Shown in pieces: positions 12,232 through 26,170 of a stretch of DNA of 64,000 bases (positions within the stretch are counted from its first letter, which is position 1; the number at the start of each line of letters is the position of its first letter). The notes under the pieces were generated by a model that was not told where the DNA came from, did not search any database, and saw only the letters and a program-made list of their open reading frames with translations. The DNA is taken from the NCBI GenBank assembly GCA_026874595.1, contig CM049306.1, forward strand, positions 41,602,019 through 41,666,018, written 5' to 3'. A program made the position numbers and the translations under genes. This DNA is from Sipunculus nudus. Taxonomy: Eukaryota; Annelida; Sipuncula; Golfingiida; Sipunculidae.

Positions 12232-13369
12232 CTTGAGAAAAAGAAACTGTGTTTTTTTTTGTTTATATCTAGCCGCCCTGCCAGGGGGTTAATTTTACTG
12301 TGTGTTACTTAAATGTGTAAACTAAAACGTTATCACGACCACCGATAGACGTAAATGGTAAATGAGTCCGGAAGCTTAGTGTTGACATTACCCTAATAAT
12401 CCTAACCAATAGTTATACAGTAGGATGGTCAAAGAACCGGAAATGGTTATATAAAATGCCGCCAGGTAGCAGGGCTTGTCCTAAGCGTTGCGATTCAGCG
12501 AGAGCAAGATTGATGTGCTGTCATCTTAACAGCTTTATCAACTGGACCAGTCTAGTTTATGTGTAAAGGTCTCGCTATATATAGTTGGATATATAAGTTT
12601 AACATGAAAAAAAGCCATATTTTAATTTAGTACATTGTTAACAGTATAACATAAGAAGATTTCACTATGACGTGCGTTACAGGCTGGAATCGCAAGTAAT
12701 GGGGTTTTATGCACGGAATTACAAACTAAGGTGCTATTGGTATATACAAGTCATGCGTATAGTGTCTTATTATAATACACAAGGCCTGTGTGTGCTGAAG
12801 ACGGTTTATAGCACTCGTCGAAATGAAACATAAAAGAATAACGATTCGAACTGCAAGATTATCAGGAGTTGACCAAATAATATTACAAAGTAGTCTCAGT
12901 TATTCTAACCATATAAAATGTCACCCTTTTGTTCGGGTAATTGATCTCTGTTTTCACTAGGAATGTCTGGTATTGGAGATGCGATGGTACACCCAGACAT
13001 TGGCAATAATCCCTAATAAAAGTACACGTTCTCGTACCCATACCTTTTGATATGCAGCACAGGTGGCGCCACAAAGCTCATTCAACGAACAAAAAGGTGT
13101 ATAGGACACACCAAATTTCTGAACACTTCGTGGAGCCGTTCCTGAGAAAATCCTAAACAACTAAAATTCAGCCACAGCCCACAGCAGAAAGAACAGTGTG
13201 TATGTGTGGTAACAGTAACGAGTATGAATTATCTGTTCTCATTTTGGATTTATATCTGTACACATGTCTCTAGTTCAAGTCTTAATTGAACCACAAATGT
13301 TATACCTTTGCAAGTCTCTTTAAAGAAATGATATAGATCTCCTTAATTAAAAACACTTTGTAGGGGATC

Positions 13370-14150
13370 ATCTGGAAAATAAGATGTCTTTTGCAACATT
13401 AGATGAGAGAAATGGGGCATCTGTAAACTTGACTAAGAATTTGTTTTTATTCAACTCCTCTGAAGAAATCGAGTACCTATGTTTGATTTAAAAAAAAAGA
13501 TAACAAAGAATAAAATTTAAGATCCTGCAGATGGCACCAATTTGACGTAGCAGTTTCGGATCATCACGGCCAGTAATGACACCTTATTTCATAATGTCTA
13601 TTTCGTGGTTCCTATGAAATTAGCTAAGCTCATAAGTTTTTTCTCTCTATAAATAGCTGTGATCCTTAAATGTAGGTCAAGGTCACCATGTTCAAACTTG
13701 CCTAAGATTTTGTTCATATGCATCTGCACTGAAGAAATGAAGTTCCTGTGTTTAATTATTTTTCAGATATTCCGCTAACAAGGCAAAAAATCCGAGGCGA
13801 TAAAATTCGTTTTAATTTTTTAAAAAATATAGGTGTCGCCACCACACTAGTGCAGCTGTTACAGACCATCAAGTTCAATAACCACACCAATAAAGGTTAC
13901 TGAAGAAATAAGGTCGTTAGATGTTTTCTTTATATTGCTCTGTGACCTTGAAAAATAGGTCAAGGTCAACTTTCTTATTGACTTGACTGAGATTGTGTTG
14001 ATGTGCATCTGCACTGAAGATATGAAGTTCCCGTGTTGAATCCTTTTTGAGATATCTCGCTCGAAAGGTTAAAGTTAACGGACGCAGAGCGGACGGCACG
14101 ACGGACGGACGTACGTCATGGGTGATGACAATATCCCATCAGTCTAAATA
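13370..14150. repeat. Triplicated dispersed repeat with GGTCAAGGTCA words
   Basis: Three diverged copies share ATGCATCTGCACTGAAGAAA-like text followed by AAGTTCCTGTGTT and a pyrimidine run, at about 13,440, 13,720 and 14,005. Each of the later two follows a CTTGAAAAATAGGTCAAGGTC-like stretch. The last copy ends in GGACGGACGTACGTC. The pattern fits an interspersed family common in bivalve DNA. Confidence 0.55.
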
Positions 14151-17100
14151 AGTTAAGGGCAAAATAAAGTATTAAGAATGGCACTGACAGTCTTGTGTAC
14201 AAGATTTAAGGAATTCATGAACTTCGATAACAACAAATTTCAGTGAAATCCATTTTTTTAGAAATTTAATATTTGCAATATCAAATATGGACTTAATAAT
14301 GGCGAGAGTAGACCTATGATAAAGGTTGAAAAGGCTCAATTCACTTGAAAAATATCAAGTATGTCAAGTTCTTTATATTGTTTGCAAAAGCAAAAAAAAA
14401 AAAAAGAAACAAAAAAAAAAAAAACAAAAAAAAAACGGAGAAACGGAAAATTGAGGTTGCCAAATCAAACTATAAGGATCAATTCAAAGTAAAAGCTCAC
14501 ACGTTAAGTGATGGTCATTACCTAATTTCATCAGACCTCGTTCTCTGGTCAAGTTCTGTGCACATTCAAAATTGAAAAAAGATCCGCATAATATATGAGT
14601 CATTTCGCTTGAAATATATGAGACTGGCGGCAAATAAAGCTAAAAATAACTTTTCCCCGACCTCCAATCTACGTATTATTAAAAATTTGTTAAAAGCACT
14701 CCATGTTTGGACAACCAGGTTTCGATGTATTACAGCTAGATTACTTTAATTATTAGAAACATCATTAATCATAGTACTATCATTCTATATAATTATAACT
14801 GATACAATAACAGTAGTTATGTCGCGGTTTGTTCATTGTCAGGAAGGAAATTTTCTGTAGCAGCACGAGCTCTTTTTCAAAGTTAACATGCTTTGCTTCA
14901 AGTGATGCTGTTGGCATTTCCGGAGTTTGTGTGGTAACTGTTCTTCAGCTATTGACATTCACGAGACAGCTGTTAGGCATGTATCAACATGCGGAAGTGT
15001 TAGCAAGTCTAGGGATTCGTATACTCACTTATAAATCATATTATGCACTAGCTTCTCATTATACCCAGAAACCTCGAGCTTAGCACGAGTTGGAGTAATT
15101 ACAGTTACAGTGCATACATTCAAAATACAGAGGGGCTTTAGTTAACGTAAAATTTTACACGAAGAAAGTTCTTTTTCTTTTACCATTCACTAGAACATTT
15201 TGGGAATTGCTAAAGCCAGAAGGAAATAAATTTACTCCCGCAATTAAAAAAACATCCCGAATAAAAGGAACGTAACCGTTTTAGTTATTTAAATAGTCTA
15301 AAAGACTATTTTAGTTGATTGAATGAGGTGGTTGACATATACCATATCCAAAGATGAGATGCATAATTGAAAGATTAAGGGTAAAAAAAATTAATAATCT
15401 GGATGACCAAATTATCCTCCTATTACTATATAATTCCACGAAAATTGTCATTGAAAAATTGAAAATTGTGGGACGGGGAGGATGGGCAAAGGTAACTAAG
15501 TTTCCCTGCTAAATAAATGAAGGGGCATGTCCTCCCCCCCCCCCCACCTGAAGCAAGGGGCTTCATCTCTCTGGTCCTTTAACCTGCTCCAGTACAGGTA
15601 TTGTATGCTTATCAAGGGGAAATGTTCCAAATGGAAGCAACAAATGGTCCATTGGCATTCACGGTCAGCTGAATTTGAAAGTAGAAAGATATTAGTTTTG
15701 TACACAGAACATATGTCTATCCTTCAAATATAGGTCGCAAATGCCTTAATCAGGACAAAACGGTGATTTTTTTTATTCCTTGTATGACCGAAATTACTTT
15801 TTGGCTTGGAACAGTTGATTGCCCTTAAAGACAGGTGATAAAAAGCCTTACTGCAAACTTTTAAGTTTACCGTCCTAAAGGTCACGCCTGTGCCCAACAA
15901 GGAAAAGAGCAGCCTGACAGATGACAGGCTCAACCTACAGCTCAGGCTATGCAAATTGTCTGCCTCGAAAAAAAAGTAAAAAACGAAAAATATATAGGTC
16001 AATCTCCATCAGTTGATGAAACTATTCACGATCAATCAGAATGCAAAGTTTCGGAAGAATCCAGAATCAAACTTCTAAGAAACTGCATTGTATTAGCTGT
16101 ATTTTCTTAATCTTAAAAATACTTATAAAACGTGCAAAAAGGGAAAATGGAATATATCTTCTGTCTGGTTAAACTGATACTATTATCCATGATACATATG
16201 CTATCAAGTTTAAGGAAAATCAGTGACCTCCTTTTATAGAAGCTGACAAAATTCTTGTAACTTTGTCAAGTCTCAAAAATAAAAGTGGAAGTGTTAAGTA
16301 TGTCACACTATGGAGATGTGAACGAACTAGTTCTTTTAATTGTCAAACCAACTGGCTGAAACTCATGCACGTACACTTCAAAAGATAAATAAGCCACGAT
16401 TTACAAAAAGAAAACAAATCAATATATTAAAGAAAATATAAACTTACGTTTCTCTAGAGAGGCGCTCCATACATATAGGCACTGATGATCATTAAAGTTT
16501 GATAATAATCACAGAAACAATCACCAAGTCCGTCAACCAGAGTACACAGAGTAGTCCTTGTTTACACTTCTCCTGATCACATGACACACGTGACATCGGA
16601 ATGTTGCGCTGCCCGGCTAACCGTTTGTTCGCGCTGTGTTCACAGTACAATTAGTCCACTTTTATAAACACTGAGCTCCGAACAATAACAGTTCTTCGTT
16701 GGAGTACTGGTATAACACTCAAGACAGTTCACGCAGTACTCACTAGTTAGTCTATCTTGAATTAGAGTCAATGTCCTTCACAGCTGATGTCTCCTGGAGT
16801 CATCAAGCTCTAGGTAACCAAATAAGCTCCCACACAGCAATATCCAGTTCCTCGGCATTACGCGTTTAAAAATGTCCTCGGTAGTTTCCTTCAAGCGCTC
16901 ACAAGTTAAAAGAATACATGTGAGTTCACAAACCAAAGTGTATATCCATCTCTATGGTAACAGGCAAACTGCTGTGTGGCGTGAAAGTTGGCTATGGCCT
17001 AGTAACCCGAGCCGAACACGCTTGTGTTAATGAGGTCAGAAATTCAACAAACGTGGATGGGGATTTACCAATATACTCAGTTAAAATGGATTTTTTCTCT

Positions 17101-17344
17101 CACATGAATAGGTGTTGTTAGAAAATACAATAAATATATTTAACGATTGGCGAACCTTTGCAATGGGATATACCTCAGGTATATCCCTTCCATACTGGAC
17201 CGTTACTTTTCAAGTACACGTGTGACATGTATATATAATTATGTACAATGCAGGCACTGAACATTTTGAACCCGAGTACATGCACCAGTTACACAAACGT
17301 CACTGCTGAAATACTAGCTTGGGTACACACAACACAAATATGAT

Positions 17345-17745
17345 TGTGGATGGCACCACAAGTCTTGTGTACGATAAAGCATTCAAGATGTATGGACATG
17401 CAATATTTCAGGCAGATACTTTAAACCACTATTCAGCTATGTGCAAAGATGCATGAAACAATTTTGGGTGCCATCACGAGCCTTGTATTCAGGAAAACTA
17501 TCCGAGATGTATCAACATGTCAGGCTGATATGTCAAATCACTCCTGAGGAATAAGCAGAAGCATACACTACAAACATTATTGTAGGTGGCACCACCTGCC
17601 TTGCATATGGCGAAGCTATCTGAGATGTATACATATGCCCAATTTCTGGCTTATATATCAAACGCTCCTGAAAAATAAGCAGGGACATACACTGTGAAAG
17701 AATTTGTGTAGGTGGCGCCACCAGTCTTGTATACGACGAAGTTAT

Positions 17746-17799
<54 letters not shown>

Positions 17800-17890
17800 C
17801 ACAAATCCAGGCCAATATATCAAATCCCTCCTCAGAAATAAGCAGGGGCATAAACTGTGCAAAAGTCGTTGTAGGTGGCCACACCAGTAT
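17345..17890. repeat. 115-130 bp tandem repeat with GGTGGCGCCACC core
   Basis: About five diverged copies each hold a GTGGCACCAC/GTGGCGCCACC palindrome, then CTTGTATACGA, GAGATGTAT and ATATCAAATC.CTCCTGA. Cores are near 17,349, 17,468, 17,585, 17,711 and 17,873. One copy is interrupted by a (TA)24 tract at 17,745-17,792. Confidence 0.65.
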
Positions 17891-19694
17891 TGTGAATCAA
17901 AACAAATTGCTAGCTGCAGCTACTGCACTGAGTGAACTTTTGACCTGCACCAAGCTGCACTGAGTGAATTTTTAACCTGTACCTTGATGCACTGAGTGAA
18001 CTCGACCTGTCGCATATAGATACAGTTTGCAGTCTGCCATAAATATTAATAGATTCATACTGACCTTTGTCATGATGTCAAATCTAAAATATCTGGCAGT
18101 CTGCCAAGGTATTTAGAGATACAGACACAATTTTTGCCTGTTGCTAAATCTGTCAATACATACTGAAAGACTTTGCTACAATGCTTGTTTGTCCCCCGCT
18201 TCCGCTGAAAGGGGAACACTGATTTGGGTTTGTCTGTCATTCTGTCTGTCTGTCCTTGGTCTGTCCGTCCGTCAGGTTTTCTTTTCCGTGCGATAACTTT
18301 CCTAATTATCATCCGATTTCAACCAATTTGGGTCAGTGATTGTTCTCATGCATACCTTGGTTGGGATTAGTTTTGGAGTATCTTTCTGAAAATTTATGAT
18401 CAGCATATAAAACAAAAAAAAAAAAATATTCCCCTTGGGTTCCCAACTCACAACAAAAAGTTATGAGATGTGGGGACATCTTCAGGGGACAATAAAAACA
18501 TATTGATAGGACAAACAAGGGACAACAAGAGGCGGAAACGGAGGACATAAATTCAACAAATTTGCTTGTTTTAAATTGACATATCGATATGATTTTTTTA
18601 TCAAAATGTTTATAATATAAAAAGATGTTATCCTTTCACTGTAAAAAGTCCAATCATTCTGCGAAAAATCATTTAAGTAACTTGAACAAAGGACTCCTAA
18701 GAATAATTTTTGTGCAGTGTAAAGGAGGTTGAAGCAGTTTTGCATAAAAGACTATTGCAGTCCTCATTTTGAAAGAGGCTCAATAATGGCCACAAGACAA
18801 CATTCAGCTTTCTTTGACTCTACCGAAAATTAATGAACCAAACATATTCTTATAGAATTGAAAGAACCCTACTCTAGTGTGAAAAGTTAAAAATCAAGCT
18901 TAACAGTTTAATCATAAACATTTTCAAGCTGAAAGAGGCTAAAATTATGAGTTTTTTTCCGTAAAAACAGATCGATGTTGGTGGCGCCACAAAAAAATGC
19001 AGTTTCAAATATGAGTCTTGTGACCAACATATGAACAAAAACTTGGTAATGTCAGCTCCTGTCGTTTCTGAGATTCTTATGTAAGTATGCTTACTTGGCC
19101 AAATGACTGAGTTCAAATTCCTATAACTCGGCCAAAATTCATAAAACCCAAACCATTTGAACAAAGTTTAGAGCGCGCATTTCTGGGATCATTTCTTTGA
19201 ATATTGAACAATTTGGTTAAATGATTTCAGAGAAGAAGATTTTTTCAATTTTTTTAGCTTTCTTCCTGTAAAATATAAGATAATGCAGATCGCATAAAAA
19301 ATAAGCATAATCCGATAGAGTTTTTCAGATGATTGATTTTTTTGCATAAAATTTGGTGATGCTAGCTCCTGCCATTTTTGAGATAGCATGGGTTTACGTG
19401 GGGACGACGGACGAAAGACGATGGACGACGCCATACCATCGCATATTCTTACAGGTTCGCTAAAATTGTCAGGAAGTTTCACCATGGACTCCGTCTGGCG
19501 GAAGACAACCGGAAAGGATGGTGAACTGATATATTATGTTCTGGATTTCTAAAGTTAAAGAATTTCTTAAAGCTGGCTTTCGAGTGATATGTTTTAAATG
19601 ATCAAAATATCTTATGATAAAGAAAGTCTAACTGCAGTTAGACCACAGTAAAACAACAACATACAAAGTTTATTTTACATCAGTTATTGTAAGG

Positions 19695-19698
<4 letters not shown>

Positions 19699-19739
<41 letters not shown>
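19699..19739. repeat. (TA)n microsatellite
   Basis: About 20 TA units in intergenic DNA. Confidence 0.9.
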
Positions 19740-19742
<3 letters not shown>

Positions 19743-19797
19743 TGAAACTTCAAGTTAATCTGTTAAAAATTTCTACATTGATTCATAACTAGGTATC

Positions 19798-19950
19798 GAC
19801 AATCGTGTCGATTCTTCAAAGATCCATAAAATTCATGTCAATTCTACTTAGAGCCATCAAAAATCGTGTCGATTCTTCTCAGAGCCATCAACAATCGTGT
19901 CGATTCTTCATAGAGCGATCAACAATCGTGTCACTTCTTCACAGTGCCAT
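19798..19950. repeat. 32-bp tandem repeat (GTGTCGATTCTTC...AGAGCCATCAA)
   Basis: Four to five imperfect copies of a unit of about 32 bp starting AATCGTGTCGATTCTTC. They read through as open frames encoding repeated SILQRSI-like words, an artefact of the repeat. Confidence 0.75.
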
Positions 19951-20621
19951 TACCACAAAGACGTATATAGATTTGGTTCCGTATCGACCACTAGACGTCG
20001 CTACCTTACGAGTCTGGCCACTCAATACACGGCAATATACCCTACCTCAACAACAGGACCCAACGGGTCCCCATTTTCTAGTAGAAGCGTAATTGTATGG
20101 AATATTTCTATTTCACAGAAAGGTGTATTTTGTTTCATGAGTACTCGCTTTGCTCTCATACTAGTAATACTACATAAGCCTATTTTATACTTTTTAACTA
20201 TAGACTTTTAAAATTCAGCTAAATTCATACTCTATCAATTACCTGTCTCAAAGGAATAATCCCCACCCCACAGACAGAAATGCAATAACACACACGACAA
20301 TACTTTGCTTATCAAAAACTACTTATAAAAAAAAGGTCAGATTCCAAGCGGATACGATAATCGTACCAACCCGGAAGGTATCGAATGCCAGGAACGCGGC
20401 CTATTGCTCACCTGAACTGTCCTTGTTTGTTATTTAAAAAAGACTGGTTTTGGTCCAGGTTTACTGCTTAAGGTAAGCATTAATAGTTATAAATATTAAT
20501 GTATTTCAGAATTTATTTTTAAAAACTAGATAGCATTCTATATCTATACCGAATCTATGGCCTAATTTGATATCTGAAGGTGTCTCTTCAGTCGGAGAGG
20601 CAAAATTGCTTAAGCTACTAT

Positions 20622-20629
<8 letters not shown>

Positions 20630-20687
<58 letters not shown>
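20630..20687. repeat. (TA)n microsatellite
   Basis: About 29 TA units. Confidence 0.9.
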
Positions 20688-20690
<3 letters not shown>

Positions 20691-20966
20691 AGATAAAAAA
20701 TTTCTGATGACCATAATGCAGGGTATAGTGTAATGGATCTGTGATTTGCTCCTCTGAATTTTTACCATGTTGACCCAGGTTCCGAGTGTGTCATTGTTAT
20801 TTACCCATAATGCTAGATTATGAGTGTCCCGGTTATGTTAAGTTAATGTCCTCTGACACAATAAAGGTTTGAAGTTCATTATGCTCATCGGCTTAATGTT
20901 GACGATGATTGACGACTAATGTGGTGGTGATCTGGTTGTGCAAGTCCATGATTATGAATAGAGATA

Positions 20967-20997
<31 letters not shown>

Positions 20998-21559
20998 GTC
21001 ACCCCTGACTTAACGTGACAACTTTACAACGGATATATCCTATAAAACAATAGGATAGGTTTACGCTCGCCACTTGATTTCACTAATCAAGAAATTAGAT
21101 CCCGGTCATTACAGGTGACATTTCCAGGTTCCTTTTAAGGACGTGTATAAAAATACCAGACAATCATACACCCAGATCAATAGAAACTATGTGACATCAG
21201 GTTAAATTCACAAATATAATTCAAGACAATACATACAGAGACATAGATGTGAGTGTGTGTGCGTTGATGTGTCAATACGACAGTCCTTCACATTAAAAAT
21301 ACAGGATATTTACTGAGACCATGGTTTGTATAAAAACAATAATCTCTGGTTACTGTTTTGGGTAGAATTTAGCGTATGGTTAGTACCATATAGTGTTTCT
21401 GAGTTTAGCGATCTTCAACTGATCTTGCTTGACAGCGACCCGGGTAGGATTACGTTCACATGAATGGTAATAGCTCTCTTTGTTTACATATGAGCTTAGA
21501 GTCCTTGACCTTACTCGTGTAGCAATTGTTTCACGGCTTACAGCGATTATGTATCTAGG

Positions 21560-21920
21560 TCAAGCTGAACTAGGCCGGCAGGTGACGCGTGCGCACTTAC
21601 TTTACCGCCAATACGATGCTCTGTCGGCAGCACGGCTGTGATCTCGTGAGCTGGGCCCTTGCCTCATGTTGAAGCTTGCTTCTATGCCGTTCCTGGCGGG
21701 TTTAAGCGTTTCAATGTTCTTTCTGCCGTGCGTGCGTGCTGCCTCCTCAAGCTTCAAGACCCAACTGAAGCAGCGTCCCGCGTCTCTCCCTGAACTCTGA
21801 CGTCACAATCGCCTGTGCACTGTGTACGGCGATCCGGTTCTCTGACTGGCTTATGGCTCGTGTCCCATATAAGGATATATGTGTTCTAGTAAAACTGCTA
21901 GCGTCACCATGGCGACCCAC
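21560..21920 (+). promoter_or_regulatory. CpG-richer segment upstream of the pannexin-like gene, with a CRE
   Basis: This stretch is visibly richer in G+C and CpG than its surroundings. It contains a perfect palindromic TGACGTCA (CRE/ATF type) at 21798-21805 and a CATATAAGG TATA-like box near 21,867. The first coding exon of the pannexin-like gene at 22,330 follows a 3' splice site, so a 5' untranslated exon must lie upstream. This segment is the best promoter candidate, by inference only. Confidence 0.4.
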
Positions 21921-22125
21921 ATACCAGATGTTATACACGCAATGCGTGACACAGATAAATCAGCTGATAGCCGATGGGATTTCATACAAGAATACACAAT
22001 ATATATATATACAATCAAGACCTGTCAACGCTTTAGGATGACGCTTCACGTCAATATCAATAGAGAACAGACTTCGTTAAACTATGATACAAAACACCGT
22101 ACATATTGTCACCGAGTTTCTGGTG

Positions 22126-22128
<3 letters not shown>

Positions 22129-22174
<46 letters not shown>
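22129..22174. repeat. (TA)n microsatellite
   Basis: About 23 TA units, 150 bp before the first pannexin-like coding exon. Confidence 0.9.
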
Positions 22175-22177
<3 letters not shown>

Positions 22178-22329
22178 CTAAATACACCATATCTTTTATA
22201 CTGTATGTTTAATGTAATTCTTTTGTAAAGAGTCGCACTGTACATACACGAATTTAAACCGCAAGTAAATTTATGAATGGCTTGTGGTAATCGTAATAAT
22301 ACGAGAATTATTATTTTTTTGCAGACATC

Positions 22330-22543
22330 ATGATGTGGTCAGAATTCCTGGGCGAGTTTGATAAGGTCTTGGACCGAGAAAAATTCCGGACAGAGCTGCC
22401 GTATGACAAGATGACCCAGTATTTCCATATCTTTTTCAACATGGGCGTATCCATGTTGCTTGTCGGACAAAATTACTTCAGTGAGTCTCTTATTTTGTAT
22501 ATTGTTATTATGCTGAATGCACAGATTACACGATAGGTAGGGA

Positions 22544-22577
<34 letters not shown>

Positions 22578-24901
22578 CATAATTTTAGTATCATACATAT
22601 AATATCAATGACATATCTTTATCATTCTAAAGTTTCCTTACATTCGTTGGTCTTATTGCAAAATGATATATTGATTAGTATCTCACATAAGGATCTTATT
22701 GATGTCAATGATAGGAATAAACCTTATTAGGATATACCGGTATACGTGTTTGTGTGGGCGCGTGTGTGTGAGCACCATATTGTGTCACCTGTGTCGATAT
22801 TGTCGAAATGTCATTTTCCACTTTTTTCTAGTATCTTCAGTAAAAACAGAAAATGTTAAAGTTTACCTTTCATAATAAGGTGAAATAATCTCTAGATTTA
22901 AAATGTAATTAAATGAATGTAATTGGGTGGAATTATATTTTTAATGTTGATCTTTCAACTTCGCTATTCACATGATTGTACTATTTCAAGTGTTTTGCAT
23001 GTATAGTGTTATGTCCATTTCCAAATGTCCCATGAACTGTTTATGCTAAGAGTACCACAATTTTTCGAACATAACGATCGGTAGTTGCAGGTGGTGCCAC
23101 TTATATTGATTTATTTTCTGTTTGTCAAAATGACCATTTCCATTTCTCCCTACAATCTCGACAGAAAATATAAACATTTCAGCTTTCATGTGAAGGTTAA
23201 ATATTCCTTAGAGTACATAGAATGAAATGAATATGAATCGAAATTAATTATTGGTCGAGTGATTGTTAATATAGATGACGTCATTTATGGCAAAATTTAT
23301 TTTCTCTCAGCTAAATGGTATATTCCAGTTGTTCTTAAGGGTATGAATATTACAGCTATAAATGGCAACACTAATGCTGTACTACAGTTGAAAGGATATT
23401 ATCAGTTTGTTTTATTTGATTGTTATCAAGTATAATATGTGCAGTTTTGCACAGACAATGTCAAAACGGTCCTTGGGCTCTTGTTGATAATGATAGACTA
23501 GAGCTTTCAGTGTGGTGTTCGCACAAATCGTAACCAAGAGACCTGGGATGCCAATAATTATATACACACAACTTCTGGTAATCTCGTCTTGTAGTCCCAA
23601 TTTAGGTCACTGTGCTATGGCCTTTAGTAGTTTGCCAGTTTCTGCTGAGCGCCGAGGCCCATGGACCTCTTGTTTTCTTCTCTTATATATGACAAACATT
23701 ATTCAATTGTATCATTTCAGGCTCAACGATATCGTGTCAAACAGATTACGTAAAAGGCAGGACGTACAAAACGTTCGTTGACGATTCATGTGGCGCGTTC
23801 ATGACCAATCACTCAAACGTGACCGAACAAAGGACCTTTCTTCCACACAAAATATTTCCATTCGTATACATGAGTCAAGTCGCTGTGTTTTTAATTCCTT
23901 ATCTTTTGTGGCAGTTTCTGGCCGTACCCAGCCTTCTAACGTTCCTAAACTCTGTGATGACCTACTGTAACGACCTCGCCCTGAAGCTGATGACATGGTA
24001 TGACGAGTTTGAAATTCAACAGTCTGGCTACAAGGATCATCTGCTGGAAAAGATTGAACTCCTTGCCTTGGACACCAATGACCTTATTCGGTACTGGCTG
24101 CAACGACGAGCATTAGGTTTATTAAATGACTACACATTACGTCATCTTTTGTATGTTATCTTCTGTATTCTATACATGGTACTTTATGTCATCTGGGTTC
24201 CGTTCGGCCATTTATCCGTCTGTCAGTTCTGGTGTCAAATGGAAGAAGGCAGTGTCCACCGTTGTATTATAACAAACTCTCTTCTCGTCCGTGTGATCTA
24301 CACCATTAATATGACTATGTTATGCCTCACATTTCTTGTTGGAATATATCGCGTCCGGTTCTTCAGAAATGAATTAGCAGTGAATGAATCCTTCTTTTTT
24401 CGTAACATACCAGGTCTAGCAACGCGATCATTCATGGAAAGTTTGAAGGATGACAGTCAGAGCCAGAGGCTCGATCAGTATTTTCCCGGGCTCAGACTTC
24501 TATCATCATTTGTTGACCACAACGACTCTTTCATTAAGAATTTTCCATATTTGAAAAAGACTGCTAGATTAACCAAAGATAATTCACTTGCGAAACTCCG
24601 AAGCCTGTGGACCAGAATGCAAACCGGACCTGGAAAAACCCAGGACAGAATAAGCGATTCATACAAAATACAGTCAAAGAGCAATAAAGAACCCAGGCAA
24701 GATAACGGAACACTTGGATATGATTCCGAGAGTGAAAGTGACGATCAAGGGAAATGGGGTCCTGAATTTGCCACCCCGGGTTACAGCAGTGATGAGGATG
24801 TCGAATCAGGCTCATCTGGACACAGTCCCACATCTTTGAGTGAAAGCCTGATAAAGGAGAAATCGAAACAACAGACACGGAAGAAAATAAACTTATTATG
24901 A
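22330..24901 (+). CDS. Pannexin/innexin-superfamily channel protein (2 coding exons)
   Basis: Large-pore membrane channel subunit. Coding exons 22330-22480 and 23721-24901 join in phase (codon AGC) for 443 codons. A TTTTTTTGCAG acceptor at 22324 shows that a non-coding exon lies upstream. Seen: LPYDKM before TM1 (about 32-48) and STISC just after it, both like vertebrate pannexin; FVDDSC in extracellular loop 1, with sequons Asn80 and Asn83; HKIFPF leading into TM2 (about 98-118); TM3 about 192-209; a Cys-rich loop 2 (Cys218, 222, 232); TM4 about 238-260; then a 180-residue cytoplasmic tail ending in an acidic Ser-rich stretch (YDSESESDD... SSDEDVESGSS). The YYQWV signature of classical innexins is absent; the TM2 region looks more like vertebrate pannexins. 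The length fits pannexins. Family is confident; the subclass is not. Confidence 0.82.
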
Positions 24902-26094
24902 TCATATTTAAGACGTATGGTTTTTCCTCTATCAGGTAGTCTAAGGGATACAGTGGTGCATGTTTGGCAAGGTCCCATGCAGTCCTTTGAAGGAGGAATG
25001 AGATAATAACTTGTTGCTCTATGTTGCTCTATTGGAATTCGGACTTGGTGTTACTTCTATGTACTGTATATATCCATTTAACAGTGATTTATTGGTTGAT
25101 AAATTGTCGTTAAAGTTGTGCTAACGTTTTTGTCAATAAGTTCGATGAAGATAGATTTCAGTGTTTACACAGACACACACACACACACACTCCTCTGAGC
25201 GTGATAAAATATGACACGTATAATAACCACAGCTTGGAGGTGGTTGTATTCAGACTGAGTTTGGAAGTACTTGAACCCTGGTATATACACATTTAATATA
25301 TGCTACGGCAAGTAGGGCATTCTGATTGGGATCAGGACTGGCTGTTACCTTCTTATCTGAATAAGGTATATAGACCCATTTCAGCCATCTGAAAATAGAG
25401 CAGAGGCGTCAGTACAGGGGTTTGGGTCTGTATCCCCCCCAACCCAGTTTCTAGCAAAGAGGAATGGTCAATGTAATTACCCCCTGCTGTTCAGGGAACA
25501 ATATTTATTAATTGGAAATGAATTATATTCATAATTAGAATTTCAGACTGAAATAAATATCTAAACCTCGTTTAGAAGTAATCTATACCCGAAACATAAT
25601 ACCTTATCTTTCAAAACCTTTTTCTTGACCTGTTACCATAGATATGGTTTTACACTTTGGTTTGTGAGCTCACAGGTATTCTTTAGGGTTAATTAATTAC
25701 CCGTAGCCTAATGTTCAGTTACCAGTTTGTTTACCATGGTATTGGTGCAATAGGATGGATGGATGTTAGATTGCGTTCCCGTCTATGACTTGTGGCACGA
25801 CTCAAGTGCAGCCTTATCAACCTAATGGGTCGTGTGTTCACAGCCAAGTAAGGTATTGATATATTACCACATAACAATGATTTATGAGATAATATTTTTT
25901 TGTTATAGTTGGGCTTACGTTTCGGTCATTAGTTTTCTTAAATGTAAAAAGGTAGATTTCAGTGTTTACACAAACTCTGCTGAGCGTGATAAAATAAAAC
26001 GTATGACGAGGCTAGTGGTTTTGATAAGTATAACCTCCGTCTGGCGGTGTTTGTATTCAGACTGAGATTAAAAGTTCCTGAGATGACCTAGGAC

Positions 26095-26170
<76 letters not shown>

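Larger units (their letters stand above)
12250..21550. other. Intergenic region without recognised genes
   Basis: Between the receptor and the channel gene I see no exon with convincing motifs and paired splice sites. The region holds a triplicated repeat with TCAAGGTCA words (13,370-14,110), a 115-130 bp tandem array (17,345-17,890), a TCTGTCTGTCTGTCC repeat end (18,230-18,330), a 32-bp tandem array (19,798-19,950) and several (TA)n tracts. Open frames here are short, AT-biased and unsupported. Confidence 0.6.

Noticed and set aside
14345-14575. Lys-rich open frame
   Set aside because: Produced by an A-rich tract; low complexity only.
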